A stretch of DNA of 64,000 nt from positions 1-64,000 of the forward strand of contig JAKABO010000002.1 in NCBI GenBank assembly GCA_021796835.1, in the 5' to 3' direction. The notes beneath the pieces are model-generated. The model saw only the letters and a program-made list of their open reading frames with translations. It searched no databases and was not told the origin of the DNA. The stretch is from Pseudomonadota bacterium. Its GTDB lineage: Bacteria; Pseudomonadota; Gammaproteobacteria; Burkholderiales; Ferrovaceae. Position numbers and translations under genes: made by a program. Below are positions 1 to 8,273 of this stretch, piece by piece; position 1 is the stretch's first letter, and every line of letters starts with the position of its first letter.

Positions 1-655
1 GCAGAAACAGTTCCGAGGATTTTTGACGGGCAATCCAGTGGAACCAGAGTCCCAGCCATTTTTTGCCCAAGCCCAGCAACAGGGACAGAATGACGATGGC
101 CTCGAAGACTTCGATGAGCATCAGACGAGCCAGATGATCGTGGGGTTGGGCAAGTGCGGGGATCAGGACCAGGAGTGGGACGACCGCCAGATCCTGAAAC
201 AGCATCATGCCCATGATGCGTTGTCCATGGGGGGATTTCAGTTCCGAGCGTTCGGCCAGCAGGCGCGAAATGATTGCGGTGGAAGACAGGGATAGTGCGC
301 CGGCCAAAACCACCGTGCCTTGCAGGGGTAGTTTCATGGACCAGCCCAGCAAAAAGACCAGGCCGAAGGCCAGTCCCATCTGGGCGCTACCCAGGCCAAA
401 TACGGTGCGCTGCAGGGCGATCAGTTGGGGTAAACTGAACTCGAGCCCGACGCTGAACATGAGGAATACGACCCCGAATTCGGCAAGGTTCCGGGTTTCT
501 TCACCAGGGGGAATCCAGCCCGCAGCATGGGGCCCGATCAGGATCCCGGTGAGGAGGTATCCGAGCATGGCCGGCAGGCGCAGGAGACGAAACAGCGCCA
601 CGCCCAGGGTCGCCAGGATCAGCAGCAGTAAAATCAGTTCCAGCGTGTCGCTCAC
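1..655 (-). CDS. KefB/KefC-type monovalent cation:proton antiporter, N-terminal part (runs off window)
   Basis: Integral inner-membrane antiporter of the CPA2 family, expected to exchange K+ or Na+ for H+. Reading the minus strand from a GTG at 655 gives an unbroken frame to base 1, so the gene is cut by the window edge and the C-terminal half is missing. The N-terminus reads VSDTLELILLLLILATLG, followed by hydrophobic helices, the family motif GYLLTGILIGPHAAGW near residue 32, FGVVFLMFSVGLEFS near residue 60, and the SLSSTAIISRLL and FQDLAVVPLLVL helices. An ATG at 665 is out of frame. An AAGGA lies about 10 bases before the GTG. Whether it carries a C-terminal TrkA-N domain, as true KefB/C do, cannot be seen. 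It is divergent from kdsD. Confidence 0.85.
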   Translation of the reverse strand, partial: MSDTLELILLLLILATLGVALFRLLRLPAMLGYLLTGILIGPHAAGWIPPGEETRNLAEFGVVFLMFSVGLEFSLPQLIALQRTVFGLGSAQMGLAFGLVFLLGWSMKLPLQGTVVLAGALSLSSTAIISRLLAERSELKSPHGQRIMGMMLFQDLAVVPLLVLIPALAQPHDHLARLMLIEVFEAIVILSLLLGLGKKWLGLWFHWIARQKSSELFL

Positions 656-687
656 GAGTTTCCATTCCTTTGACAGAGAGGTCGAGT

Positions 688-716
688 TTCACACCCTTCT
701 TGCCCTCAAGTATAAT
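688..716 (+). promoter_or_regulatory. Sigma-70-type promoter for the kdsD-lpt-rpoN run
   Basis: A TTCACA -35 at 688-693 is followed after 17 bases by a perfect TATAAT -10 at 711-716. The expected start point, near 723, is only 2-3 bases before the kdsD ATG at 726, so the transcript would be nearly leaderless. A TTGACA at 670-675 lacks a suitably spaced -10. Confidence 0.6.
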
Positions 717-725
717 CCGTGAACC

Positions 726-1727
726 ATGAATGCTCATCCCGATTCCCTGCCTCTCCTCTCACCCGACACCTTGTTGTCCATGGCGCGTACCATTCTGGAG
801 ACCGAGTCCGCGGCCATCCAGTACCAGGCCAGCCGTCTGGATGAACATTTCGTGGCCGCTCATCACTTGCTTCTGGGCTGTCGGGGGCGGATCGTGGTCA
901 GTGGCATGGGCAAGTCCGGGCACATTGGCGGCAAGATTGCCTCGACCCTGGCCAGTACGGGCAGTCCGGCCTTTTTCATGCACCCGGCCGAGGCCAGCCA
1001 CGGGGATCTGGGCATGATCATCGCTGAGGATGTGCTGCTGGCTCTGTCCAATTCCGGAGAAAGCGATGAGTTGCTGGCCATTGCTCCTTTGCTCAAGCGA
1101 CGCGGCACCCGCATTCTGGCGCTGACCGGAAACGCGCGCTCCCGTCTGGCTCGTCTGGCTGATGTGCACCTCGAAGTTCGGGTGGAGCGTGAGGCCTGTC
1201 CCCTCAATCTGGCACCGACGGCCAGCACCACGGCCGTTCTGGCGCTGGGGGATGCGCTGGCCCTCACCTTGCTCGAGGCGCGCGGGTTTTCCGCCGAGGA
1301 CTTTGCGCGAACGCATCCCGGCGGGGCGTTGGGGAAACGCCTGTTGCTGGCGGTTCAGGACGTCATGCATCAAGGGGAGCGTGTTCCCCGGGTGACGCAT
1401 CAGGCAACCGTGGCGGAAGCCTTACGGGTCATGTCGGACAAGGGCCTGGGGATGACGGCGGTGGTGGGGAACGACGATCGTCTCGAAGGAATCTTTACGG
1501 ATGGAGACCTGCGGCGCGCGCTTGAAACCGGCACCGTCAATTTGCTGGAACAGGAAGTCAGCCAGTGGATGACCCGCCATCCCGTGGTTACCCGACCGGA
1601 CGAACTTGCGGCCAACGCGGCTCAAGTGATGCAGGACAAGCGGATTTTTGGATTGTGCGTGGTGGAAAAGAAGCGTTTGGTGGGTGCGTTCAACATGCAC
1701 GACCTCCTGCGGCACGGAATTGTTTGA
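726..1727 (+). CDS. kdsD: Arabinose-5-phosphate isomerase
   Basis: Interconverts D-ribulose 5-phosphate and D-arabinose 5-phosphate, the first step towards Kdo for lipopolysaccharide; cytoplasmic. The 333-residue protein has the family layout: an N-terminal SIS sugar-isomerase domain (SGMGKSGHIGGKIA at residues 59-72, ALSNSGESDE near 107, HPGGALGKRL near 196) followed by two CBS domains (about 210-265 and 275-330). It is the first gene of a co-directional run, and kdsC begins 9 bases after its stop, so two Kdo enzymes are paired as in E. coli. No clear ribosome-binding site precedes ATG 726, which fits a near-leaderless message from the promoter at 688-716. A downstream ATG at 780 has no better site and would cut into the conserved N-terminus. 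Confidence 0.95.
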   Translation: MNAHPDSLPLLSPDTLLSMARTILETESAAIQYQASRLDEHFVAAHHLLLGCRGRIVVSGMGKSGHIGGKIASTLASTGSPAFFMHPAEASHGDLGMIIAEDVLLALSNSGESDELLAIAPLLKRRGTRILALTGNARSRLARLADVHLEVRVEREACPLNLAPTASTTAVLALGDALALTLLEARGFSAEDFARTHPGGALGKRLLLAVQDVMHQGERVPRVTHQATVAEALRVMSDKGLGMTAVVGNDDRLEGIFTDGDLRRALETGTVNLLEQEVSQWMTRHPVVTRPDELAANAAQVMQDKRIFGLCVVEKKRLVGAFNMHDLLRHGIV

Positions 1728-1736
1728 CAGGAACCC

Positions 1737-2273
1737 ATGAAGTTATCCGCCGAAGATCTTGTGCAACGGGCCCGTCAGATACGGTTGGTGGGATTTGACG
1801 TGGACGGGATTCTGACACCGGGAACCTTGACCTTCGATGAACAAGGGCACGAAACCAAATCGTTTCATTCGCGTGATGGGGTGGGGTTGAAATTGTTGCA
1901 GCAGGCAGGTTTGACGCTGGCCCTCGTCACAGGGCGCCAGTCTCCCATCGTGACGTTGCGCGCCCGCGAATTGGGCATCACCCATGTGTTTCAGGGCGTT
2001 CATGACAAGCGCCAGGTCATGGATACCCTGCTCTCCGATCTGGGGTTTCGCTGGGACCAGTTGGCTTACATGGGCGATGATTTGCCCGACCTGTCCGTTC
2101 TGTGTCGCTCTGCTCTGGCGCTGACCGTCCCGGAAGCCCCGGAGGAGATTCGGGCTGCAGTTCATTGGGTGGCCCCTGTGGGGGGTGGGATGGGGGCGGC
2201 CCGGGCAGCGGCAACCTGGCTTTTGCAGGCACGGGGGGAGTGGGCCCGAGTACTGGAACGATGGGCCGACTGA
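1737..2273 (+). CDS. kdsC: 3-deoxy-D-manno-octulosonate 8-phosphate phosphatase
   Basis: HAD-superfamily phosphatase that removes the phosphate from Kdo 8-phosphate, the last step before activation to CMP-Kdo. At 178 residues it is the usual length for the tetrameric KdsC type without a cap domain. The catalytic DxD lies at residues 21-23 (GFDVDGILTPG), motif II-like VTGR is near residue 63, and the metal-binding MGDDLPDL motif is near residue 112. It follows kdsD by 9 bases, and its 3' end overlaps the start of lptC by 13 bases, consistent with translational coupling of Kdo synthesis to LPS export. Confidence 0.95.
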   Translation: MKLSAEDLVQRARQIRLVGFDVDGILTPGTLTFDEQGHETKSFHSRDGVGLKLLQQAGLTLALVTGRQSPIVTLRARELGITHVFQGVHDKRQVMDTLLSDLGFRWDQLAYMGDDLPDLSVLCRSALALTVPEAPEEIRAAVHWVAPVGGGMGAARAAATWLLQARGEWARVLERWAD

Positions 2274-2848
2274 TTCAGAATCTGGAGGCCTGGGTACCGG
2301 TAGTCGTGGTCCTGCTGTTGGCCATGGTCACCACCTGGCTATGGCGGGTGGTCGAAGAGGGAGGCGCGTGGGGAGAGAAATCCGTCCGCCACGTGCCCGA
2401 TCTCATCATGTCTCACTTTTCTGCCCTGCAACTGGGCGAAAACGGGCAGATTCGTTACACCCTGGATGCGTCTAAAATGGTACATTACCCGGACGATGAT
2501 ACTTCTCATTTCGAGACGGTTCTGTTTACCTCCTATGAATCCAGTGGCCCCCCGGTGGATGTGCGTTCCGAGCGGGCGGTGCGCTCCGAACCCCGTGACG
2601 AGGTGGTGTTTACCGGGCACGTGGTGGTTACCCGTCAACCCACGCCCGAAGAACCCCAGACAGTGATGACGACCAGTATTTTGACGGCCTATCCTCAGCG
2701 GGGTATCGAAAAGACCGATCAGCCGGTGGTGGTGACTTATGGTCAGGATCGGCTGGTCGCCAATTCGATGATCGTTGACAACAAAACCAAAGTGGCCCAT
2801 TTCACCCATGCCAAACTTCTCTATCATCCTGCGCCTCGTCATCCTTAG
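2261..2848 (+). CDS. lptC: LPS export ABC transporter periplasmic protein LptC
   Basis: Bitopic inner-membrane protein that receives lipopolysaccharide from the LptB2FG extractor and passes it to LptA. ATG 2261 was chosen, inside the end of kdsC, because it places one transmembrane helix (residues about 11-28, WVPVVVVLLLAMVTTWLW) at the N-terminus followed by a roughly 165-residue periplasmic beta-jellyroll domain, as expected for LptC (195 residues here). Sequence identity in this family is low, and the call rests mainly on the topology, the PDLIMSHFSALQLGENG opening of the domain and its place between kdsC and lptA. The 3' end overlaps lptA. Confidence 0.88.
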   Translation: MGRLIQNLEAWVPVVVVLLLAMVTTWLWRVVEEGGAWGEKSVRHVPDLIMSHFSALQLGENGQIRYTLDASKMVHYPDDDTSHFETVLFTSYESSGPPVDVRSERAVRSEPRDEVVFTGHVVVTRQPTPEEPQTVMTTSILTAYPQRGIEKTDQPVVVTYGQDRLVANSMIVDNKTKVAHFTHAKLLYHPAPRHP

Positions 2849-3452
2849 CGGGGTGCTGGCCGGAGTTGTGACGACCGTTCATGCCGAAAAGTCGGATCAT
2901 GACCAACCGGTCAATATCGACGCGGATCGCATGACTGCAGATGACACTAAAAAAGTGAGTTATTTCGAAGGGAATGTCGTTTTGACACAGGGAACGATCC
3001 ACATGACCGCAGACCATATGACGGTTCGCGAAGACCCGGAGGGCATGAAATATGCGTCGGCTTTCGGCAATCCGGTCACCTTCCGGCAGAAACGCGATGG
3101 CGTCGACGAATGGGTGGATGGCAAGGCACAGCATGTGGAATATAACGGAAAGATCGAACGGATCGAACTCTTCGACCATGCCGTGGTGCATCAGGGCAAG
3201 GATGAAATCAAGGGAGACTACCTGTCCTATGACACCAGGACGGAGTTTCTACGTGCCAACGGAGAGTCCGAGGCACAAAAAGGGAAGGCGCCTGGGCGCG
3301 TGCATGTGGTATTGCAACCGGCAAAGAAGGACGAGCAGAAGAAACCTGAGGGTAAGGGGGGCACGGTGCCAGTGCCTGCAGCAGTGACCAAAGACAAAGA
3401 GAAGACTTCTTCTCCCCTCATTCTGAAACAGGATACGGATTTATCCCCATGA
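2808..3452 (+). CDS. lptA: LPS transport periplasmic bridge protein LptA
   Basis: Periplasmic OstA-like beta-jellyroll protein that polymerises into the bridge carrying LPS from LptC to LptD. ATG 2808 gives a 214-residue precursor with a signal peptide ending at about residue 26 (TVHA, then EKSDHDQPV). The mature part opens with the family signature [13 protein letters not shown] and continues with [16 protein letters not shown]. The final 55 or so residues are lysine- and proline-rich and low in complexity, a charged tail beyond the jellyroll. The gene overlaps lptC by 41 bases and lptB by 4 bases. Confidence 0.92.
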   Translation: MPNFSIILRLVILSGVLAGVVTTVHAEKSDHDQPVNIDADRMTADDTKKVSYFEGNVVLTQGTIHMTADHMTVREDPEGMKYASAFGNPVTFRQKRDGVDEWVDGKAQHVEYNGKIERIELFDHAVVHQGKDEIKGDYLSYDTRTEFLRANGESEAQKGKAPGRVHVVLQPAKKDEQKKPEGKGGTVPVPAAVTKDKEKTSSPLILKQDTDLSP

Positions 3453-4171
3453 GCCAGTTACGCGCCGAGCATCTGGTCAAGCGCTATCGCGCCCGCCAGG
3501 TGGTGAAGGATGTTTCCCTGACCGTGGAAAACGGGGAAGTCGTGGGGTTGCTGGGTCCCAATGGGGCCGGAAAGACGACCTGTTTCTATATGATCGTCGG
3601 GTTGGTGCCATTGGATGGCGGTGAAATCTACATGGACGGGACCCGTCTCAGCGCCTATCCCATTCACCGCCGTTCCCTGATGGGGCTCTCCTATCTGCCG
3701 CAGGAAGCCTCGATCTTTCGGCGCATGACGGCGTCGGAGAACATTCGGTCTGTCCTGGAACTTCGTGGCCTGAGCGAATCTGATTGTCAGAAGGAACTGG
3801 ATCAATTGCTTGAGGAACTGCACGTCAGTCATTTGCGTGACAGCGCCGCTGTCAGTCTGTCCGGGGGAGAACGACGGCGCGTGGAAATCGCGCGCGCCCT
3901 GGCGACACGACCCCGTTTCATTTTGCTGGATGAACCGTTTGCCGGCGTGGACCCCATCGCCGTGATGGATATTCAGCAGATCATCCGCTTTCTCAAGAAT
4001 CGCGGGATCGGGGTGTTGATCACCGACCATAATGTGCGCGAAACCCTGGGAATTTGCGATCGAGCCTATATTATTAATCAGGGAGGGGTCCTGGCTGCGG
4101 GAAAGCCCGATGAAATCGTCTACAATGAAAGTGTCAGAAAGGTCTATCTCGGTGAAAATTTCCGGTTGTGA
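3449..4171 (+). CDS. lptB: LPS export ABC transporter ATP-binding protein LptB
   Basis: Cytoplasmic ATPase that powers LPS extraction from the inner membrane with LptF and LptG, which are not in this window. The 240-residue protein has Walker [10 protein letters not shown] at 36-44, Q-loop YLPQEASIF, signature [10 protein letters not shown] and Walker [13 protein letters not shown] with the switch His in ITDHNVRE. The ATG overlaps the lptA stop by 4 bases. The rpoN start follows 3 bases after the stop, the standard lptB-rpoN pairing of Proteobacteria. Confidence 0.97.
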   Translation: MSQLRAEHLVKRYRARQVVKDVSLTVENGEVVGLLGPNGAGKTTCFYMIVGLVPLDGGEIYMDGTRLSAYPIHRRSLMGLSYLPQEASIFRRMTASENIRSVLELRGLSESDCQKELDQLLEELHVSHLRDSAAVSLSGGERRRVEIARALATRPRFILLDEPFAGVDPIAVMDIQQIIRFLKNRGIGVLITDHNVRETLGICDRAYIINQGGVLAAGKPDEIVYNESVRKVYLGENFRL

Positions 4172-4174
4172 ACC

Positions 4175-5590
4175 ATGAAGGTCCAACTCCAGCTCAAGCA
4201 AACGACGCAACTCGCCCTGACGCCGCAACTGCAGCAGTCGATTCGATTGTTGCAACTTTCCACGCAGGAGTTGGAACAGGAAGTCGAGGAGTTTCTCAGG
4301 CTCAATCCCCTGCTGGAACGTGTCGACGGGAAAGACGGCGCGGTTGATTCGGAGCCCGGCGCGTTTGAATCTGCCGATTCCGTCGACTCGGGACCTTCCC
4401 CTTCGGCCGAGGTCGAGCAGGAATCCTGGAGTTTCGAAGAAGGAAGCGGCACCGGCCAGGGCGGGCAGGGCGAAGATGAGGACGAGGGGATACAACAGGA
4501 TCTGCGCGTGGTTCCACTCTCCCTGCGTGATCATCTCCTGGGGCAGGTGCGCCTGATGCCCCTCGGGGAACGCGATCAGGAACTGGTGGCCACGCTGATC
4601 GATCACCTGGACGAAGATGGTTACCTGCGCTACGCTTTCATTGACCTGAATTCCAGCGTCTCCGACGAACTTGGGGAGGTGGAAGAATCAGAATGGCTGG
4701 TGGCCCTGCGCATTCTGCAATCCCTGGATCCTGCAGGGATTGGGGCGCGCACCTTGAGTGAATGTCTGGAACTGCAATTGCTGGCCAGCCAGGCGACCGA
4801 AGAGGATAAACGACTGGGCAAAAAAATGCTCGATCACCTTGAATGGCTGGCCCAACGGGAATACACTCGCCTGAGGAGGGCGCTGGGCATCGAGGAGCGC
4901 AAGGTCAGGGAGTTGCAGCAGATGTTGCAGCACTTCGATCCTCGTCCAGGGGCGGCGTTCAGTGCGACCGAAACGCGCTATGTCGTGCCCGACGTAATCG
5001 TGCGGCGAACGGAGCGGGGTTGGAGTGTATCGCTGAATGAGGGAGTGATGCCGCGTCTGCGTGTCAATCAGGTCTATGCCAACATTCTCAAGAAGGGGAC
5101 TCCGGGCCACTCCATGTCCCAACAATTGCAGGAAGCGCGCTGGTTGATCAAGAATATTCAGCAACGTTTCGACACGATCCTGAGGGTAGCCTGTGCCGTG
5201 GTCGAGCGACAAAAGGATTTCCTGGAACGGGGAGAGATCGGGATGAAACCCCTGGTCTTGCGCGAAATTGCCGAGGCGTTGGGGCTCCATGAATCCACCA
5301 TTTCGCGCGTGACCGTCCAGAAGTATCTGTTGACTCCGCGCGGTTTGTTCGAATTAAAATACTTCTTCAGCAGCCATGTGGGGACGGACAGCGGCGAAGC
5401 GGCCTCCTCCACTGCCATTCGGGCACTGATCCGTCAGTTGATCAATCAGGAAGATATCAAAAGTCCCCTGTCCGACCAGCGTATTGCAAACTTGCTGGGC
5501 GAGCGGGGGTTTCAGGTGGCAAGGCGGACTGTGGCCAAGTATCGTGAGGCCATGCATCTTTCTGCCGCCAGTTTGCGCAAGTCGTTGTGA
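4175..5590 (+). CDS. rpoN: RNA polymerase sigma-54 factor
   Basis: Alternative sigma factor for -24/-12 promoters that needs AAA+ activators. The 471-residue protein shows region I, rich in glutamine and leucine (QLALTPQLQQSIRLLQLS), an acidic region II (residues about 50-105), the core-binding domain, the helix-turn-helix (LREIAEALGLHESTISRV) and the C-terminal RpoN box ARRTVAKYR beginning at residue 449. All sigma-54 landmarks are intact. It lies between lptB and the hpf/ptsN genes, the conserved rpoN neighbourhood linking sigma-54 to the nitrogen-related phosphotransferase proteins. Confidence 0.97.
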   Translation: MKVQLQLKQTTQLALTPQLQQSIRLLQLSTQELEQEVEEFLRLNPLLERVDGKDGAVDSEPGAFESADSVDSGPSPSAEVEQESWSFEEGSGTGQGGQGEDEDEGIQQDLRVVPLSLRDHLLGQVRLMPLGERDQELVATLIDHLDEDGYLRYAFIDLNSSVSDELGEVEESEWLVALRILQSLDPAGIGARTLSECLELQLLASQATEEDKRLGKKMLDHLEWLAQREYTRLRRALGIEERKVRELQQMLQHFDPRPGAAFSATETRYVVPDVIVRRTERGWSVSLNEGVMPRLRVNQVYANILKKGTPGHSMSQQLQEARWLIKNIQQRFDTILRVACAVVERQKDFLERGEIGMKPLVLREIAEALGLHESTISRVTVQKYLLTPRGLFELKYFFSSHVGTDSGEAASSTAIRALIRQLINQEDIKSPLSDQRIANLLGERGFQVARRTVAKYREAMHLSAASLRKSL

Positions 5591-5615
5591 GTTGTACATT
5601 TTCAAGGAGAACAAG

Positions 5616-5942
5616 ATGAAAGTCACTATCACTGGGCAACACATCGAAGTCACCCCTGCGATACGCGATCATGTGGAGGAGAAAATTGGGCGAATCAAAC
5701 GCCATTTCGAACATCCACTGGACATCAACGTGGTGCTGACAGTGGAGAAACTCAAGCACAACGCGGAAGCCAACGTCCACGTCAACGGCAAGGACTTTTT
5801 TGTCCATACTTCCCAGGGAGATATGTACGAAGCCATCGATGACCTTGCCCATTTGCTCGATCGTCAAATCATCAAGCACAAGGAACGTCAAAGTGACCAG
5901 CGGAATGGCCAGCCGCTGAAACACCTGGCCAACGGGGTGTGA
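5616..5942 (+). CDS. hpf: Ribosome hibernation promoting factor (short form)
   Basis: Binds the 30S decoding region of idle ribosomes in stationary phase. ATG 5616 was chosen over an upstream in-frame start because it follows a strong AAGGAGA and gives the family N-terminus MKVTITGQHIEVTPAIRDHV. The 108-residue product is the short HPF type without the C-terminal dimerisation domain of long HPF. It is the usual gene directly after rpoN. Confidence 0.95.
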   Translation: MKVTITGQHIEVTPAIRDHVEEKIGRIKRHFEHPLDINVVLTVEKLKHNAEANVHVNGKDFFVHTSQGDMYEAIDDLAHLLDRQIIKHKERQSDQRNGQPLKHLANGV

Positions 5943-5948
5943 TCTGCT

Positions 5949-6422
5949 GTGGGAAGCGCCGTTCCTCGACTTCACCAGTTGCTCAAACTCGACCACATTT
6001 TGCTTGATCTGGAAGTGACCAGCAAAAAACGGCTGTTTGAGCAAATCGGGATACTTTTCGAAAATCATGACCAGTTACCGCGCAGTCAGGTCTTCGACGC
6101 TCTGTTCAATCGTGAAAAGTTGGGCTCCACGGGGCTGGGTCATGGTTTTGCCCTGCCCCATGGGCGCATGAAAGGGGTGCGAGACACGTTCGCCGCATTT
6201 CTGCGCCTGTCGACGGAAATCCCTTTTGAGGCACCGGATGGTCAGCCCGTGCGCATGGTGTTTGCCCTGCTGGTTCCAGAACATGCGAATGAACTGCATT
6301 TGCGCCTTTTAGGGGAAATCTCCGAACTCTTCAGCGACGAATCCCTGCGCCAACACCTATTGTCCGTCACGGACCCCCTGGCTGTAATCCAGGCGCTTTC
6401 TCAACCCCATGCCCTCGGTTAG
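5949..6422 (+). CDS. ptsN: Nitrogen-regulatory PTS EIIA protein
   Basis: EIIA-Ntr domain protein that receives phosphate through the nitrogen PTS relay and regulates other proteins by binding. It is 157 residues long. The phospho-accepting histidine lies at about residue 71 in LGHGFALPHGRMKG. The start is taken as GTG 5949, 6 bases after the hpf stop. The 3' end overlaps hprK by 14 bases. Confidence 0.93.
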   Translation: MGSAVPRLHQLLKLDHILLDLEVTSKKRLFEQIGILFENHDQLPRSQVFDALFNREKLGSTGLGHGFALPHGRMKGVRDTFAAFLRLSTEIPFEAPDGQPVRMVFALLVPEHANELHLRLLGEISELFSDESLRQHLLSVTDPLAVIQALSQPHALG

Positions 6423-7377
6423 CGTTCAACGCCTCTTTACGGACAATCGGGAAAGACTCGACCTGTGCTGGCTGGCGGGTCAGAAAGGGGCCCTCCGGGT
6501 GGTTACCGTCGGTGCTCTGAGTGATTCCACCGCGGGTCTGATTGCTCACCTCAATTTGACGCATCCCCATCGTTTTCAGGTCCTGGGCGCCCATGAAATG
6601 GCTTATTTGCAGGGCCTGGACGAAGAAGCGCTGGAGAGGGCCTGGGAGGGTATCTTTTCTTCCGAACTGGTGGCCATTTTTCTTAGCGAAGGGTGTGTAT
6701 TGTTGCCCGCTCTGGCTGAAAGAGCGGAACAGCGAAGTGTCCCCGTCATGGGGTCGAACGCGGACAGTACCTCGGTCATCAACCAGATACGGCATTACCT
6801 CAGTCAGGAGTTGGCCGAGCAGGAAAGCCTGCACGGTGTTTTCATGGTGATTCTCGAGGTGGGGGTGCTGATTACCGGGGATTCGGGGGTGGGGAAAAGC
6901 GAATTGGCCCTCGAATTGATTTCGCGGGGGAACGGACTGGTGGCCGATGATGTGGTAGAGTTCTACCGCATCGCTCCAGACACCCTCCAGGGGCGTTGTC
7001 CTCCCCTGTTGAGGGATTTTCTTGAAGTCCGCGGACTGGGGTTGTTGAATATCCGTTCCATCTTTGGGGAAACGGCGGTCCGTCCTCGTAAGAATTTGAG
7101 ATTGATCGTGCATCTCGAGCGGCCGTCCAGGGGCGATCTGAATACCTGCGAACGGCTTCCCATGGGGCGTCAGACTCAATCCATACTGGGCGTGGCTGTT
7201 CCCCGGGTGGTCTTGCCCGTGGCGGTGGGGAGGAATCTGGCGGTACTGGTGGAAGCGGCCACGCGCAATTTCATTCTGGAACAGCGGGGGATCAACAGTA
7301 CCCAGGAATTTATCGATCGTCAGCAACAATTCATGCAGGAATCCTGCGCCCAGGGTGAGTCTCATGAATCCCGGTGA
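6409..7377 (+). CDS. hprK: HPr kinase/phosphorylase
   Basis: Bifunctional enzyme that phosphorylates or dephosphorylates the regulatory serine of HPr. The 322-residue protein has the N-terminal domain and a C-terminal kinase domain with Walker A GDSGVGKS at 157-164, the following catalytic DD in GLVADDVVEF, and the signature EVRGLGLLNIRSIFG. In betaproteobacteria hprK sits between ptsN and rapZ as here. The HPr and EI genes that commonly follow rapZ in this class are not present in the window, so its substrate must be encoded elsewhere. Confidence 0.96.
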   Translation: MPSVSVQRLFTDNRERLDLCWLAGQKGALRVVTVGALSDSTAGLIAHLNLTHPHRFQVLGAHEMAYLQGLDEEALERAWEGIFSSELVAIFLSEGCVLLPALAERAEQRSVPVMGSNADSTSVINQIRHYLSQELAEQESLHGVFMVILEVGVLITGDSGVGKSELALELISRGNGLVADDVVEFYRIAPDTLQGRCPPLLRDFLEVRGLGLLNIRSIFGETAVRPRKNLRLIVHLERPSRGDLNTCERLPMGRQTQSILGVAVPRVVLPVAVGRNLAVLVEAATRNFILEQRGINSTQEFIDRQQQFMQESCAQGESHESR

Positions 7378-8263
7378 ACCAGGGGCGATCACGTCCAAGG
7401 TGGTATTGATCAGCGGGTTGTCGGGGTCGGGAAAATCCGTGGCCCTGCGTGCGCTGGAAGATGCCGGTTACTTTGCCATGGACAATTTCCCTCTTTCCTT
7501 TCTGGTTTTCGTGTTACAGGAGTTGGTGGCGCGGGGCGAGCGTCAGATTGCCCTGACCCTCGACGTGCGCGGTGGAAATGCCCTGAATAACCTGCCTGAG
7601 GCGCTCCAGACCTTGCGTGACAATGGGTTGGATGTCCGGTTGCTCTATCTGGAAGCCAGCGATCAGGATCTGGTCCGACGTTTTTCGGAAACCCGTCGTC
7701 CCCATCCCCTGGCGCTCCATCAGCATTCCCTTGCAGAATGCATTGCCCTGGAACGGGACCTGTTGTCCGGGGTGGCGGATCTGGCACGCCGTTTTGATAC
7801 GACGCATATCACACCCAATACCCTGCGGGCCTGGGTGCGTGATTTCGTGGATCTGGACCCGGCCCGACTCACCCTTTTCTTTCAGTCCTTCGGATTCAAG
7901 TTCGGTATTCCGCTCGACGCCGATTTCGTCTTTGATCTGCGTTGTATTCCCAATCCATTTTATGATCCTCACCTGCGTCCATTGACGGGAAGGGACCCTG
8001 CGGTGATCAGGTTCCTTGAAAATCTGCCCATCGCGCAACGCATGTTCGCGGATTTACAAACTTTTGTGACTTCCTGGATGCCTGATTTCATCAGGGACAA
8101 TCGCGCGGCCCTGACGGTTTCCCTGGGGTGTACGGGAGGACAGCACCGTTCGGTCTATTTTGCCGAGAAGTTGGCCCGCCATTTCTCCCAGTATCAGTCC
8201 ACCCGGGTCATTCATCGGGAATTGGACCGCGGGGTAGAAAGGATCGGCGAAGGGGGGCGATAG
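7364..8263 (+). CDS. rapZ: RNase adapter protein RapZ
   Basis: Nucleotide-binding protein that in enterobacteria delivers the GlmZ small RNA to RNase E to control glucosamine-6-phosphate synthase; in other groups its RNA targets are less clear. The 299-residue protein has Walker A GLSGSGKS at residues 18-25 and the conserved C-terminal SLGCTGGQHRSVYFAEKL. ATG 7364 is used; a GTG at 7355 in the same frame is an alternative. It overlaps hprK by 14 bases and is the last gene of this plus-strand run. Confidence 0.95.
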   Translation: MNPGEPGAITSKVVLISGLSGSGKSVALRALEDAGYFAMDNFPLSFLVFVLQELVARGERQIALTLDVRGGNALNNLPEALQTLRDNGLDVRLLYLEASDQDLVRRFSETRRPHPLALHQHSLAECIALERDLLSGVADLARRFDTTHITPNTLRAWVRDFVDLDPARLTLFFQSFGFKFGIPLDADFVFDLRCIPNPFYDPHLRPLTGRDPAVIRFLENLPIAQRMFADLQTFVTSWMPDFIRDNRAALTVSLGCTGGQHRSVYFAEKLARHFSQYQSTRVIHRELDRGVERIGEGGR

Positions 8264-8273
8264 GCTGCCCGTC

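Noticed and set aside
655..665. ATG at 665 as the start of the antiporter gene
   Set aside because: Out of frame with the antiporter reading frame; GTG 655 fits.
3458..4606. 382-codon minus-strand frame opposite lptB and rpoN
   Set aside because: Shadow of two well-supported genes; the product shows no domain and follows the codon bias of the plus strand.
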